Shown here: positions 7,607 through 16,044 of the stretch, in pieces
Position numbering within the stretch: the stretch's first letter is position 1
Layout: every line of letters begins with the position of its first letter
Assembly (NCBI RefSeq): GCF_000169335.1
Contig: NZ_AAXW01000015.1
Span: 53,181-117,180, forward strand
DNA: 64,000 nucleotides
Source of the DNA: Crocosphaera chwakensis CCY0110
GTDB taxonomy: Bacteria; Cyanobacteriota; Cyanobacteriia; Cyanobacteriales; Microcystaceae
Reading direction: 5' to 3'
Notes under the pieces: model-generated
Databases searched by the model: none
What the model saw: the letters and a program-made list of their open reading frames with translations, nothing else
Told to the model about the DNA's origin: nothing
Translations under genes and position numbers: made by a program

Positions 7607-8383
7607 ATGATGACTAATTCCACCACATTAATAGACGTTGAAGAGGTTATTGACTATCTAAAAAAGAATCTAAAATTCAAAGAAATTTGCCAACAAATTC
7701 TTCAACAAAGGATCATTGAACAAGCATCTCAGCAAAGAGACCTAACCATTACAGAAGAAGAAATTCAAGCAGAAGCTGATAACATCCGCCGTGAAAAACG
7801 ACTGGAAAAAGCCGTTGATACTCTCGCTTGGTTAAATGGGGAACTGATTACTCCTGATGACTGGGAAGCGGGGATTCAAGACACTTTATTGCGTAAAAAA
7901 CTAGCTCAAAACCTTTTCGATAAAGAAGTTGAAAAGACATTTCAACAAAGTTGGTTTAATTTCGATCAAGTTTTGCTTTACCAAATTATCGTGCCTTATG
8001 AAAAATTGGCTTTAGAAATTTTCTATCAAATAGAAGAAGAGGAGATGAGCTTCTATCAAGCAGCTCATCTCTATGATATTGATGAAAAACGCCGATTACA
8101 GTGTGGTTATGAAGGAAAAGTTTATCGTTTTAATATGAAGCCAGAACTTTCACCCGTGATATTTGCAGCTAATCCAGGGGAGGTGATTCCTCCATTCAAA
8201 ACTGAACAAGGCTATCATATTATCATGGTTGAAAGATTTATTAAAGCCCAATTAACCGAAGAAATTTATGAACAAATTATCAACAAAATGTTTGACCAAT
8301 GGCTATCGAGTGAATTGAATTATTTGCTTCATAATTCTGGAGAACAAACCCCAAATACTCTTAAAGAACACCAAGAAGATTAA
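7607..8383 (+). CDS. Parvulin/SurA-type peptidyl-prolyl isomerase (PpiC family)
   Basis: A foldase with an N-terminal helical domain (about residues 1-115) and a PpiC rotamase domain (about 120-225) recognised by FDQVLLYQIIVPYEK, the ELSPVIFAANPGEVIPPF stretch and EQGYHIIMVE. I start at ATG 7607; the upstream TTG at 7556 is possible, and an ATG directly follows at 7610. There is no signal peptide or membrane anchor, unlike SurA or PrsA, so it should act in the cytosol, perhaps holding precursors export-competent. It sits between the peptide genes and the exporter. The last 81 bp overlap the convergent PEP-CTERM gene. Confidence 0.85.
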   Translation: MMTNSTTLIDVEEVIDYLKKNLKFKEICQQILQQRIIEQASQQRDLTITEEEIQAEADNIRREKRLEKAVDTLAWLNGELITPDDWEAGIQDTLLRKKLAQNLFDKEVEKTFQQSWFNFDQVLLYQIIVPYEKLALEIFYQIEEEEMSFYQAAHLYDIDEKRRLQCGYEGKVYRFNMKPELSPVIFAANPGEVIPPFKTEQGYHIIMVERFIKAQLTEEIYEQIINKMFDQWLSSELNYLLHNSGEQTPNTLKEHQED

Positions 8384-9181
8384 GGCTAATTGGTTTGATG
8401 GTTCAGGTACCGTTCGACACCTCTCCACCTCATTAGAACCAGCAGTACAAGATTCAATCACTACAACTAAATCCAATTCTGTTTCTTCTTCAAAGAATTG
8501 CTGAAATACTCCTGTAAAATTAACGCGAGTAGTTTCTTGATTGCCTTGTGTAAATAAGACTTGTTGATCATAATTCATTAAACCAAAATTAGGACTGATA
8601 TAAGCCTGAAAAAAATCCCGATTTAATTTGGGATCTTGATTTGTATTGATAATACTGACAAGGTTAACCAGTGGCCAACTACGTTGGTTCCCACGATCAA
8701 AAACAGTTAAGGACATACGACCAAAGGTACTGGCATTCCCCACTGGCCAAGTTTCTACAAAAGTATCTGAATATAGAGAACCTTCTGCCCTAAACTCAAA
8801 CCAATTACCTGCAGGGATAGGAAATCGACCGAATAAAATCGACGATAGATCAGTTTTCACAATGTATTCCGAACCTGTACCAAAGCTGATGGTTCGTAAA
8901 TTCCCATTGGCGAATACTATGTTATCTTCAGCAAAAAAAATTGTGTTCCTGTCAATTTGATTTTGAGCAAATCCTTCGTCAGCAATAGCAATAGCGTTAA
9001 CATCATTGATAACACCTACTCCGAGAGGAAATTGATTAAATTCATTAAGCACTAAGTCGATTTGGGCAATACTGGCAAAAGTGGCAGCATAACTTGGTAA
9101 GACTACTATTATTGAGCTAACTGTTATTAACGGTGTAATTACAATTTGTAGTGTTTTAGGAATTGTTGTAATTTTTTTCAT
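8303..9181 (-). CDS. PEP-CTERM surface/secreted protein
   Basis: 292 aa. It has an N-terminal signal peptide (MKKITTIPKTLQIVITPL, hydrophobic core, then SYAATFA) and a C-terminal VPEPS motif followed by a hydrophobic segment (LALIFLVFFKSIWGLF) and a basic end, the sorting signal handled by exosortase-type systems. The middle is a beta-rich domain of no family I recognise; two Cys are near CTAGSNEVERCRTVPEP. The C-terminal segment is encoded on the opposite strand of the PPIase 3' end (81-bp overlap) and is less typical than usual, so it may have formed by read-through. Extracytoplasmic location is inferred. Confidence 0.7.
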   Translation of the reverse strand: MKKITTIPKTLQIVITPLITVSSIIVVLPSYAATFASIAQIDLVLNEFNQFPLGVGVINDVNAIAIADEGFAQNQIDRNTIFFAEDNIVFANGNLRTISFGTGSEYIVKTDLSSILFGRFPIPAGNWFEFRAEGSLYSDTFVETWPVGNASTFGRMSLTVFDRGNQRSWPLVNLVSIINTNQDPKLNRDFFQAYISPNFGLMNYDQQVLFTQGNQETTRVNFTGVFQQFFEEETELDLVVVIESCTAGSNEVERCRTVPEPSNQLALIFLVFFKSIWGLFSRIMKQIIQFTR

Positions 9182-9263
9182 CAGCTTTGGTGAGGAGAAA
9201 AGTGATAGGAAACTCGGTAGGTCATAGATAGACTACTCGATTAAGATAGGCAAGGATACAAAT

Positions 9264-9398
9264 GTTATACCAAATCCGGTTCTCAAACCTATCTTATCTT
9301 CTAGAAGAGGCAGAAGGCAGAGAGCAGGAGGCAGAAGGGTTTTAAAGCTTTAAGCTATTAATTTTAAAAGGGGGTATCTCAATCGGATTTGGTATTAC
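9264..9398. mobile_element. MITE-like element with 15-bp terminal inverted repeats
   Basis: Ends GTTATACCAAATCCG (9264-9278) and CGGATTTGGTATTAC (9384-9398) are reverse complements at 14 of 15 positions. The 135-bp interior holds short GGCAGAA-type tandem repeats (about 9307-9340), the STRR type common in cyanobacteria. No ORF. A clear target duplication was not found. Confidence 0.6.
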
Positions 9399-9525
9399 AC
9401 AAGGTTAGTTAACGTGGAAGTATGCAAGTTAGCAATGAAATCCCTGTGGATGCTTTTGGAGGCGGGGGAGAAAGCAGAAAATCCCTCTCCCTGCTCCTTG
9501 CTCTTCTGCTTACCTCCAAGAAAAG

Positions 9526-12500
9526 TTAAAGATTGAGTTGTTGCTCCGCTAAATGAGCATAAATGCCTGGATCTGCCATTAACGCTTCATGGGTTCCGTG
9601 TTCAACTAAAATTCCCTTATCTAAGACAAGGATGCAATCAGCGTTGCGAACTGTTGAAAGACGATGAGCAATAATAAACGTGGTGCGATCGCGGGAAAGA
9701 CGACTGAGGTTTGCTTGAAATCTGCGTTCCGATTCGGTATCAAGAGAACTGGTTGCCTCATCTAAAATAAGAATCGGGGGTTTTCCTAATAAAGCACGGG
9801 CAATGGCAATACGCTGTCGTTGCCCCCCTGACAGATTCATTCCCCGTTCCCCAACCTTGGTGTTGTATCCTAATGGCATACTCTGGATGAAAGCGTGGGC
9901 TTCTGCTAGTTGGGCTGCCTTTACCACTTGTTCTAAAGTAAATTCAGGGCGGTATAGGGTAATATTCTCAAAAATTGTCCCAGAGAATAAAAAACATTCT
10001 TGAGGAACTACCCCTAATTGACTCCGTAAGGATTGGGGAGAGATATGGGTCAAATCATGTTCATCGATGTAAATGGTTCCTGACTCTGGGGGATACAGTC
10101 CCTGAAGCAACTTTACTAAGGTGGTTTTTCCTGAGCCACTACGCCCTACAATGGCAATGGTTTGTCCTGGCTGCACTTCAAAGGAAATATTCTGTAAGGT
10201 GTTGCGTTCCTCGTCAGGATTATACCGAAAGGTAACGTTATCAAATTTGATATGCCCTTTCAAGGGGGGTAACTGCAACCTGGGTTGACCGGGTATTTCT
10301 TCGGGTTGGCTGTCAAAAATATCATTGAGTCGTTCAACAGAAATCAACACTTCTTGCAATTCATCCCACAAATTGGCTAAAGAAAGAACGGGGTTGATCA
10401 CTTTGCCAATCATCATATTAAAGGCCACAAATTGACCAATGGTCAGTTGATCTTGAATCACCAACGTCGCCCCATACCAAAGGAGTGCGGTACTGCCAAG
10501 GGAGTTAATTAAGCCACTGCCGGCTTGTAAGTTAATTCCTAATTTTTGACTGCGAAATCGAGCATTAAGATAATTAGTTAAACGGTCTTCCCAACGCCAG
10601 CGTAGTTCTTTTTCTGTTGCGGTGGCTTTAACCGTAGCCACTCCTGTAATGGTTTCGACTAAGGCTGAATTTTGTTCGGCCGAACGATTAAACACATCCC
10701 TCGAAACTTTCCGCAATAAAGGGGTTGCTCCCAGGGTTAACAACATAATCGGAGGGATTAAGGCCACAATTAATAGGGTCAGTTGCCAATTGTAATAAAG
10801 CATCAACCCTAAATAGACGAATCCCATTAAAAAATCTAACCAGGCTAACACCACCTGATTCAGTAAAAATCGCTGGATTTTTTGATTTTCATTGACCCGT
10901 GTAATGATATCCCCCACATGACGAGATTCAAAAAATTTCAGGGGAAGGAGTAAGGCATGATTAATGAAACCACCAATCATCGTCAAGTCCAAACGGTTAG
11001 ATAGATAGCTGAGTAGATACTGTCTAACCCCCGATAATAAAACACTCCAAATACCAAATAAAAGAACCCCCAGAGCAAACACATTTAAAGTGGTCAGACT
11101 CTTGTTAACCACCACTTTATCGAGGATAATCTGGGTAAATAAAGGGGTGACTAGGCCAAAAATCTGAATAAGCAAAGAGGCTAGAATAATCTGTATGCCT
11201 AAGTTTCGATAAGGTAAGAGTAATCTTACGAATCTTCCCAAAGAACGTTTTTCGGTGGGAACTTGATTTAACTGTTCGGTGGGATCGAGTAATAAACCGT
11301 AGCCTGTCCATCCTGCGATAAATTCTTGGCGAGGGATTAGACGTTTGCCCTGGGCTGGATCGGCAATGAGAAGGCGATCGCCTTTGACTCGATAGACCAC
11401 CACATAGTGATCCCCTTGCCAATGGGCGATCCAAGGATTTTTTTCTTCGATTAAACGGTTTAAACTAGCTCGTACCGGCCTGGCTTGATAACCTAATTTT
11501 TCAGCAGCCTTCCCCAAATTTTTTAAAGAGGCTCCAGAACGCCCAACCCCTGCTAAGTCTCGCAAAAAGTTGAGATTGAGCCTTTTTCCCCAATATTGAC
11601 TAATCATAGCTAAACAGGTGGCACCACAGTCGGCTGAACTCTGTTGTTCAATAAAGGGGTAGTTTTGCCATAATCCTTTGCGCTTTTTTAAGGGTTTGGG
11701 AAATTCAACCGTTGATGATTCTGGGTTGGGAGGAATAGGGAGTGGCTCAGGAATAGAAGCAGTTGCAGGAGGAACAGGTTGAGCTGATTTTTTTGTAACC
11801 GTGGGGGTTGGGATCTTTGAGGAAGTCTTCGATGACGAGGGTAAGCTAGGGGCGATCGCCCTAACAGTATCCCAGTCCTGTTGGAGAATTTGATAGACTT
11901 CAAGATCAGTTTGAGCCACCCAAGTTGAAGGAATGGTTTCAGGATACCCAAATGAATGACCTATTTCTAGGCCAACATTTTTAATAACTCCTTGACACAA
12001 CCACAAGCGACTGGGTTGTTGTCTTACCCAGGATGCCAGGTTTTCTCCTGCTTGAATTCGTTGATGGTGGATATAAGGTAATAGTTGTTGTAGTCTGAGA
12101 CTCGAAAGGCTTCCTAGGTTAGTAAAGAGCTTAAAAAAGATTAAGGTTTGTCTTTGTTGGGCAATAGTAGTTAGATGGTTTTTCAGTTCTGGTAGCTTTT
12201 CTAAATAGGATTGTAGTTGAACAGATGAAATTTTAGCCACCTGCACAGGGACTGAACCCACAGCGATCGCACTATAAGGCCAATTCCTCTGATCACCTAA
12301 CCCATCTCCCCCAAAAATGTCCCCTTCTTGGAGTAATTGAATTGAGACATTTCTCTGTTTAGTTTTCTGAAAACTGACTAACCTAACTTGACCTTGACAA
12401 ACAATATAAACATTTTGCTCAATGTCTTGATTGTGTCTATTATTTTCAGAACCTTTAGGAAAGGTATTAATTTCATCTCCAAATTGACACTCTAAGATTT

Positions 12501-12615
12501 CAAACGTCTTAGCTAAGTCCAACCCTAATGCTTTGGTTGGGTAAATTGTTTCAAGAGTGTCTAATATTTTCTGCCAAGGTTCTTGCTTATTTAGGGTATT
12601 GTTGTTAACATTCAT
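9526..12615 (-). CDS. HetC-like C39-peptidase ABC exporter with cNMP-binding domain
   Basis: Cleaves double-glycine leaders and exports the peptide. Numbering from ATG 12615 (a TTG at 12672 would add 19 residues): Crp-like cNMP-binding domain about 30-155 (GDIFGGDGLGD), Pro-rich linker 265-320, C39 peptidase about 320-445 with Cys330 (ADCGATC), His403 (GDHYVVV) and Asp419 (DPAQG), membrane domain about 465-755, ATPase with Walker A Lys830 (GRSGSGKTT), LSGGQ and ILILDEATSSLD. Length and domain order match Anabaena HetC and other large cyanobacterial exporters (for example Sll1180-type). All catalytic residues are present. It is transcribed towards the peptide genes from the far end of the locus; substrates are probably the five peptides and perhaps the HetP-like tail. 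Confidence 0.92.
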   Translation of the reverse strand: MNVNNNTLNKQEPWQKILDTLETIYPTKALGLDLAKTFEILECQFGDEINTFPKGSENNRHNQDIEQNVYIVCQGQVRLVSFQKTKQRNVSIQLLQEGDIFGGDGLGDQRNWPYSAIAVGSVPVQVAKISSVQLQSYLEKLPELKNHLTTIAQQRQTLIFFKLFTNLGSLSSLRLQQLLPYIHHQRIQAGENLASWVRQQPSRLWLCQGVIKNVGLEIGHSFGYPETIPSTWVAQTDLEVYQILQQDWDTVRAIAPSLPSSSKTSSKIPTPTVTKKSAQPVPPATASIPEPLPIPPNPESSTVEFPKPLKKRKGLWQNYPFIEQQSSADCGATCLAMISQYWGKRLNLNFLRDLAGVGRSGASLKNLGKAAEKLGYQARPVRASLNRLIEEKNPWIAHWQGDHYVVVYRVKGDRLLIADPAQGKRLIPRQEFIAGWTGYGLLLDPTEQLNQVPTEKRSLGRFVRLLLPYRNLGIQIILASLLIQIFGLVTPLFTQIILDKVVVNKSLTTLNVFALGVLLFGIWSVLLSGVRQYLLSYLSNRLDLTMIGGFINHALLLPLKFFESRHVGDIITRVNENQKIQRFLLNQVVLAWLDFLMGFVYLGLMLYYNWQLTLLIVALIPPIMLLTLGATPLLRKVSRDVFNRSAEQNSALVETITGVATVKATATEKELRWRWEDRLTNYLNARFRSQKLGINLQAGSGLINSLGSTALLWYGATLVIQDQLTIGQFVAFNMMIGKVINPVLSLANLWDELQEVLISVERLNDIFDSQPEEIPGQPRLQLPPLKGHIKFDNVTFRYNPDEERNTLQNISFEVQPGQTIAIVGRSGSGKTTLVKLLQGLYPPESGTIYIDEHDLTHISPQSLRSQLGVVPQECFLFSGTIFENITLYRPEFTLEQVVKAAQLAEAHAFIQSMPLGYNTKVGERGMNLSGGQRQRIAIARALLGKPPILILDEATSSLDTESERRFQANLSRLSRDRTTFIIAHRLSTVRNADCILVLDKGILVEHGTHEALMADPGIYAHLAEQQLNL

Positions 12616-12742
12616 TTTTTTGGAATCGTCTAATAATGAACATAAATGGTGTTTCAGATGCCTAGTGTTCAATTGTTAACAGAAACTTAACATCACTAAG
12701 CATTTGTCTATAGTTAGGAAACTTTTAATTAATACTAGAGTT

Positions 12743-12760
12743 ATTTGAATGAATTCAAAT
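12743..12760. promoter_or_regulatory. Palindrome upstream of the exporter gene
   Basis: ATTTGAAT-GA-ATTCAAAT, perfect 8-bp arms, lies about 130 bp upstream of the exporter ATG at 12615. Further upstream are two direct TGTATAAC copies (near 12822 and 12834). Either could bind a regulator; neither matches a consensus I recognise. Confidence 0.3.
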
Positions 12761-13147
12761 GAGTAAGGTGTCTCTATTCTCATTTAAAATCAAAATTAAC
12801 AAAATAGTGTTATCGCAGTGTATAACTTCATGTATAACGTTAAAGTTTACACACAAAAACATTGAAATACTGAATCTATAACCCTCGGTAGTCTTTACAA
12901 AACAGTTGAGGTAAAGCTGGTTAGGAGATTATAAGTTAATAAGCCATCACTAATGCACTGCTAAAATTAGCAGCCATAGCATAAGTTGCGATTCAAGTGA
13001 AGACGCTTTAGAACTAGACCAATGAATTATCATACAATGATAACAGGCATTGGGACAAAAAAGCTAAACATAAGAAGACTTAGACCAAATTCTTAGTTGA
13101 TTTACGCTATAAATGGTCTATTTGAAGTAACGATCTAATTTTTTTGA
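12761..13147. other. Intergenic gap, no gene seen
   Basis: AT-rich non-coding stretch between the exporter and the 122-aa gene. Apart from the direct TGTATAAC repeats and short palindromes such as GCTAAAATTAGC (12960-12971), I see no structure, tRNA or ORF with an RBS. Confidence 0.4.
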
Positions 13148-13178
13148 TAAAAAAAAGGGCTTAATAATATTAAGCCCT
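13148..13178 (-). terminator. Intrinsic terminator of the 122-aa gene
   Basis: GGGCTTAA...TTAAGCCC (13157-13177) forms a strong hairpin; on the minus strand it is followed by eight U residues (A-run 13149-13156 on the plus strand). It lies 43 bp downstream of the stop of the minus-strand gene. Confidence 0.88.
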
Positions 13179-13220
13179 GAGCAGATTTCAAGCTAAGTTT
13201 TTTTAAAAAAATGAGAAGAT

Positions 13221-13589
13221 TTATTTCTTCATACTACGAGCCATGTTACGGAACATATCCATGCTACTATCAGCTTTACGACGTTCTGTATTAATAGAGG
13301 CTGTTCCTGAAGAGGTAGTAGTCTTATTCCCTTGATTAGAAGGACTTGTGTTGTTTGTTCCTGCTTTTTTCTTTTCTAAAGAAGAGATATCTTGAACCAG
13401 TTCACCCCCTTTAGCAAAGGTACGTCTAATCGTGATGGGTTTACGCATAAACTCCGTGTCACCTAGGCTTTTTGCTGAATCATTATCTAAGAAAAATGCT
13501 TCTTTTTTCTGGGGTTGGGCTGATGTGTTATCGGGTTCATCAACAAATTTTGCTTTACGTCCGCTAAATAATCCAAAAAATCCTGCCAT
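13221..13589 (-). CDS. Conserved cyanobacterial hypothetical protein, 122 aa
   Basis: A soluble, charged protein: N-terminus MAGFFGLFSGRKAKFVDEP, a conserved-looking middle (KKEAFFLDNDSAKSLGD, then FMRKPITIRRTF), a low-complexity Ser/Thr/Asn-rich linker (about 80-100) and a basic C-terminus SMDMFRNMARSMKK that could form an amphipathic helix. No membrane segment or catalytic motif. It has its own terminator. The TIRRTF core suggests a protein-binding element, but I do not recognise the family. It is a real gene judging by composition, start and terminator. Confidence 0.75.
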   Translation of the reverse strand: MAGFFGLFSGRKAKFVDEPDNTSAQPQKKEAFFLDNDSAKSLGDTEFMRKPITIRRTFAKGGELVQDISSLEKKKAGTNNTSPSNQGNKTTTSSGTASINTERRKADSSMDMFRNMARSMKK

Positions 13590-13690
13590 TGGAATTTGCT
13601 CTCCTAACGCTTTTATGAGAAAAATATTTCTATATGTTACAGTTTATCAAAAAATATTAAAAAATTTCAAAAATAGAACAAAAACATCAT

Positions 13691-14338
13691 TTAGCCAACT
13701 TGAGAAAGTCGTTCATAGGCATGATCAATGAACCCTTTCCCTCGTAGGAAACCTGTATTAGCTCCAGGGCAGATATAATGAAGCGTATCAGGGGAAAACC
13801 GATCGCATAAATAAGCAACACTTTGCAGTTGACGGCCCCAATGAAAAGTTTTCTCTAATTTCAGGGGAACGGGATTTCCATTTTTCTCAGGAAGTAGATG
13901 TCGTCCGGTGAATAATACCCCCCCATGTTGTTGCCAGTAAAGACAGGATGACCCCGTAGAATGACCAGGAGTCCATAAAGCCGTTAGGGTTTGAGCGATC
14001 GCCATTTCCCTTTCAAAAGACTTAACTGGTATGGTAGGTAAAAGATAAGCTTCTTGTTCTTGGATAATAATGTCACAGTCTAACGCCTTCTGCCATAATT
14101 TTAGAGAAGGACTAATACCCCCACGATGGGTCACAAACAGACCTTTGACTCCTCCCAGTTCTTGGATAAACTGAAGATAATCATCGTGGTAAGCAGGACA
14201 ATCGATCAAGATGTTACCAGACTTTTCTACAATGAAATAAGAGGTTCCCCCTAAAATCTCTCGGTTTGGAGCAAAGGAAAATAAACCTTCTAATAACATA
14301 CGGGGAGGTTTCGGACTTTTAATGGTGTTTAAATTCAT
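13691..14338 (-). CDS. Metallo-beta-lactamase-fold protein, degenerate metal site
   Basis: 215 aa. The beta-lactamase-like order is visible: GGTSYFIVEKSGNILIDCP (first sheet), VKGLFVTHRGG where HxHxDH would stand, LTALWTPGHSTGSSCLYW (third metal His), and VLFTGRHLLPE (Asp position changed to Arg). The HxHxDH motif is reduced to THRGG, so normal two-metal hydrolysis is unlikely. The family occurs in many cyanobacteria as an uncharacterised MBL protein. It ends about 100 bp before the start of the 122-aa gene on the same strand; the two may be co-transcribed. Confidence 0.7.
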   Translation of the reverse strand: MNLNTIKSPKPPRMLLEGLFSFAPNREILGGTSYFIVEKSGNILIDCPAYHDDYLQFIQELGGVKGLFVTHRGGISPSLKLWQKALDCDIIIQEQEAYLLPTIPVKSFEREMAIAQTLTALWTPGHSTGSSCLYWQQHGGVLFTGRHLLPEKNGNPVPLKLEKTFHWGRQLQSVAYLCDRFSPDTLHYICPGANTGFLRGKGFIDHAYERLSQVG

Positions 14339-14449
14339 TTATGGTGACAACTTCTCTACAATAGAAAATAGATGCTACCCCTTTATTATTCCTCAATTGG
14401 TTAATTATCCCTAGGAAGAACCATCCTTAATACAAGTTCAACTGTCAAT

Positions 14450-15946
14450 ATGTGGTTACTATTAATTATTTTAGGCGCAATTACATACTATCTCGTTAAA
14501 AAAACCGTTGCTCCCATTACTCGCACACCTATTTGGATTATCTGGTTAGTGATGATGATGCCGGCGGTCGTCTGGACAACATGGTATGAAATAAATGGAG
14601 AAGATAAACCGATTCCTCCTCTTTGGATCATTATCCCTCTGGCCATTTGTCTCCCTATCTATTTCTGGTTAATTGGACTAGGGAGAATTCCATCTTCCGA
14701 CCAACCTAAAGAAATTACTCAAGACTCACCTCCCCAACTTCAAGCGTTAGAAAAACCAACTCAAGAAACTGAAAAAGTTCGTCCTATCACAGCAACAGAA
14801 GAAAAATCCTTACGGGATTGTTTTCCTTGGGGAGTCTATTATTTACAAAATTTAGATTATCGTCCTCAAGCCATTCTCTGCCGAGGAAAACTACGCACAG
14901 CCCCAGAAAAAGCCTATAATTCTATTAAAAAAAATATTGAACAAGTATTTGGCGATCGCTTCTTAATTCTCTTCCAAGAAGGATTACAAGGAAAGCCCTT
15001 TTTTGCTTTAGTTCCTAATCCCTGGTCAAAAAGTGAAACTGACAATAATAAAAGCGAAGAAAAATTAAAACGACCCTTATTTGCCCTAGGATTACTATTA
15101 TTAACCCTATTAACCACAACCCTTGTAGGAACGATTTCCATCGCAGGAGTTGCTACAGAAACTATCAATAATGATCCCAGTGTCTTATTACAAGGATTAC
15201 CCTACAGTTTAGGTTTAATTACGATTTTAGGCGTTCACGAATTTAGCCATTATTTGACGGCTGTTCGCTACAAAATTGCCACGACATTACCCTATTTTAT
15301 TCCGATTCCTTTTTTCTTGGGAACCTTTGGTGCATTTATTCAAATGAAATCTCCTGTTCCCCATCGCAAAGCTTTATTTGATGTGGGAGTTGCCGGTCCA
15401 TTAGGGGGTTTTATTGTTACCCTTCCTCTTTTATTATGGGGAATTTCTCTATCAGAAATTGTGCCGATGCCGACGGCTGAAAATGCTTCTTTACTGAACG
15501 TTGAAGCTCTCGATCCTCGATTTTCTTTCCTATTTGCTATTTTAGTTAAAGTGGTTTTAGGGAGTAGTTTCATGGCAGGAAAAGCCCTTCATCTTCATCC
15601 TTTAGCAGTGGCTGGTTATATCGGATTAATAGTCACAGCACTGAATTTAATTCCTGTCGGCCAGTTAGATGGGGGTCATATTGTTCATGCTATGTTCGGG
15701 CAGAAAACTGCAGTTATTGTCGGTCAAGTTACTCGCATTTTTATGTTAGTTTTAGCCATGATTCGTCCAGAATTTTTGATTTGGGCAATTTTATTATTTT
15801 TAATGCCGATTATGGATCAACCCGCTCTTAATGATGTGACAGAATTAGATGATATACGGGATTTTGTTGGTTTATTTTCTTTGGTTTTATTGATACTTAT
15901 TTTACTCCCTGTTCCCGGTGCTATTAGTCATTGGTTACAGATTTAA
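14450..15946 (+). CDS. Site-2-type intramembrane metalloprotease (M50, EGY-like)
   Basis: 498 aa. N-terminal membrane segments (residues 1-85), a soluble region that includes an acidic linker and a conserved YYLQNLDYRPQAILCRG stretch, then a polytopic catalytic core. Zinc ligands are in HEFSH (about 264-268) and the third ligand Asp in QLDGGH (about 407). This is the architecture of cyanobacterial and plastid EGY proteases (Synechocystis Slr0643 group), which cleave membrane-anchored proteins such as anti-sigma factors; the substrate here is unknown. It is divergent from the MBL-like gene, with about 110 bp between the starts. Confidence 0.9.
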   Translation: MWLLLIILGAITYYLVKKTVAPITRTPIWIIWLVMMMPAVVWTTWYEINGEDKPIPPLWIIIPLAICLPIYFWLIGLGRIPSSDQPKEITQDSPPQLQALEKPTQETEKVRPITATEEKSLRDCFPWGVYYLQNLDYRPQAILCRGKLRTAPEKAYNSIKKNIEQVFGDRFLILFQEGLQGKPFFALVPNPWSKSETDNNKSEEKLKRPLFALGLLLLTLLTTTLVGTISIAGVATETINNDPSVLLQGLPYSLGLITILGVHEFSHYLTAVRYKIATTLPYFIPIPFFLGTFGAFIQMKSPVPHRKALFDVGVAGPLGGFIVTLPLLLWGISLSEIVPMPTAENASLLNVEALDPRFSFLFAILVKVVLGSSFMAGKALHLHPLAVAGYIGLIVTALNLIPVGQLDGGHIVHAMFGQKTAVIVGQVTRIFMLVLAMIRPEFLIWAILLFLMPIMDQPALNDVTELDDIRDFVGLFSLVLLILILLPVPGAISHWLQI

Positions 15947-16044
15947 AGCTCTTTTGTCCTTGGAGGATAGATAAATCGTGAATAAACGACCTTTATTTAG
16001 TTGACTTTTATCGGTCAAATTTCCTTGATGATAATGGGCGATTT

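Noticed and set aside
9300..9345. Short GGCAGAA repeats as a CRISPR array
   Set aside because: Repeats are about 7 bp with no regular spacers and no cas genes; they fit cyanobacterial STRR sequences.
11117..11951. Minus-strand reading frames of 87-105 codons inside the exporter gene
   Set aside because: They overlap the exporter in another frame, have Arg/Pro/Ser-rich composition and no RBS; shadows of the real gene.
4843..12615. HetC/HetP homologues as proof of a heterocyst-forming organism
   Set aside because: Both families also occur in unicellular and non-heterocystous cyanobacteria, and no other heterocyst gene is in the window.
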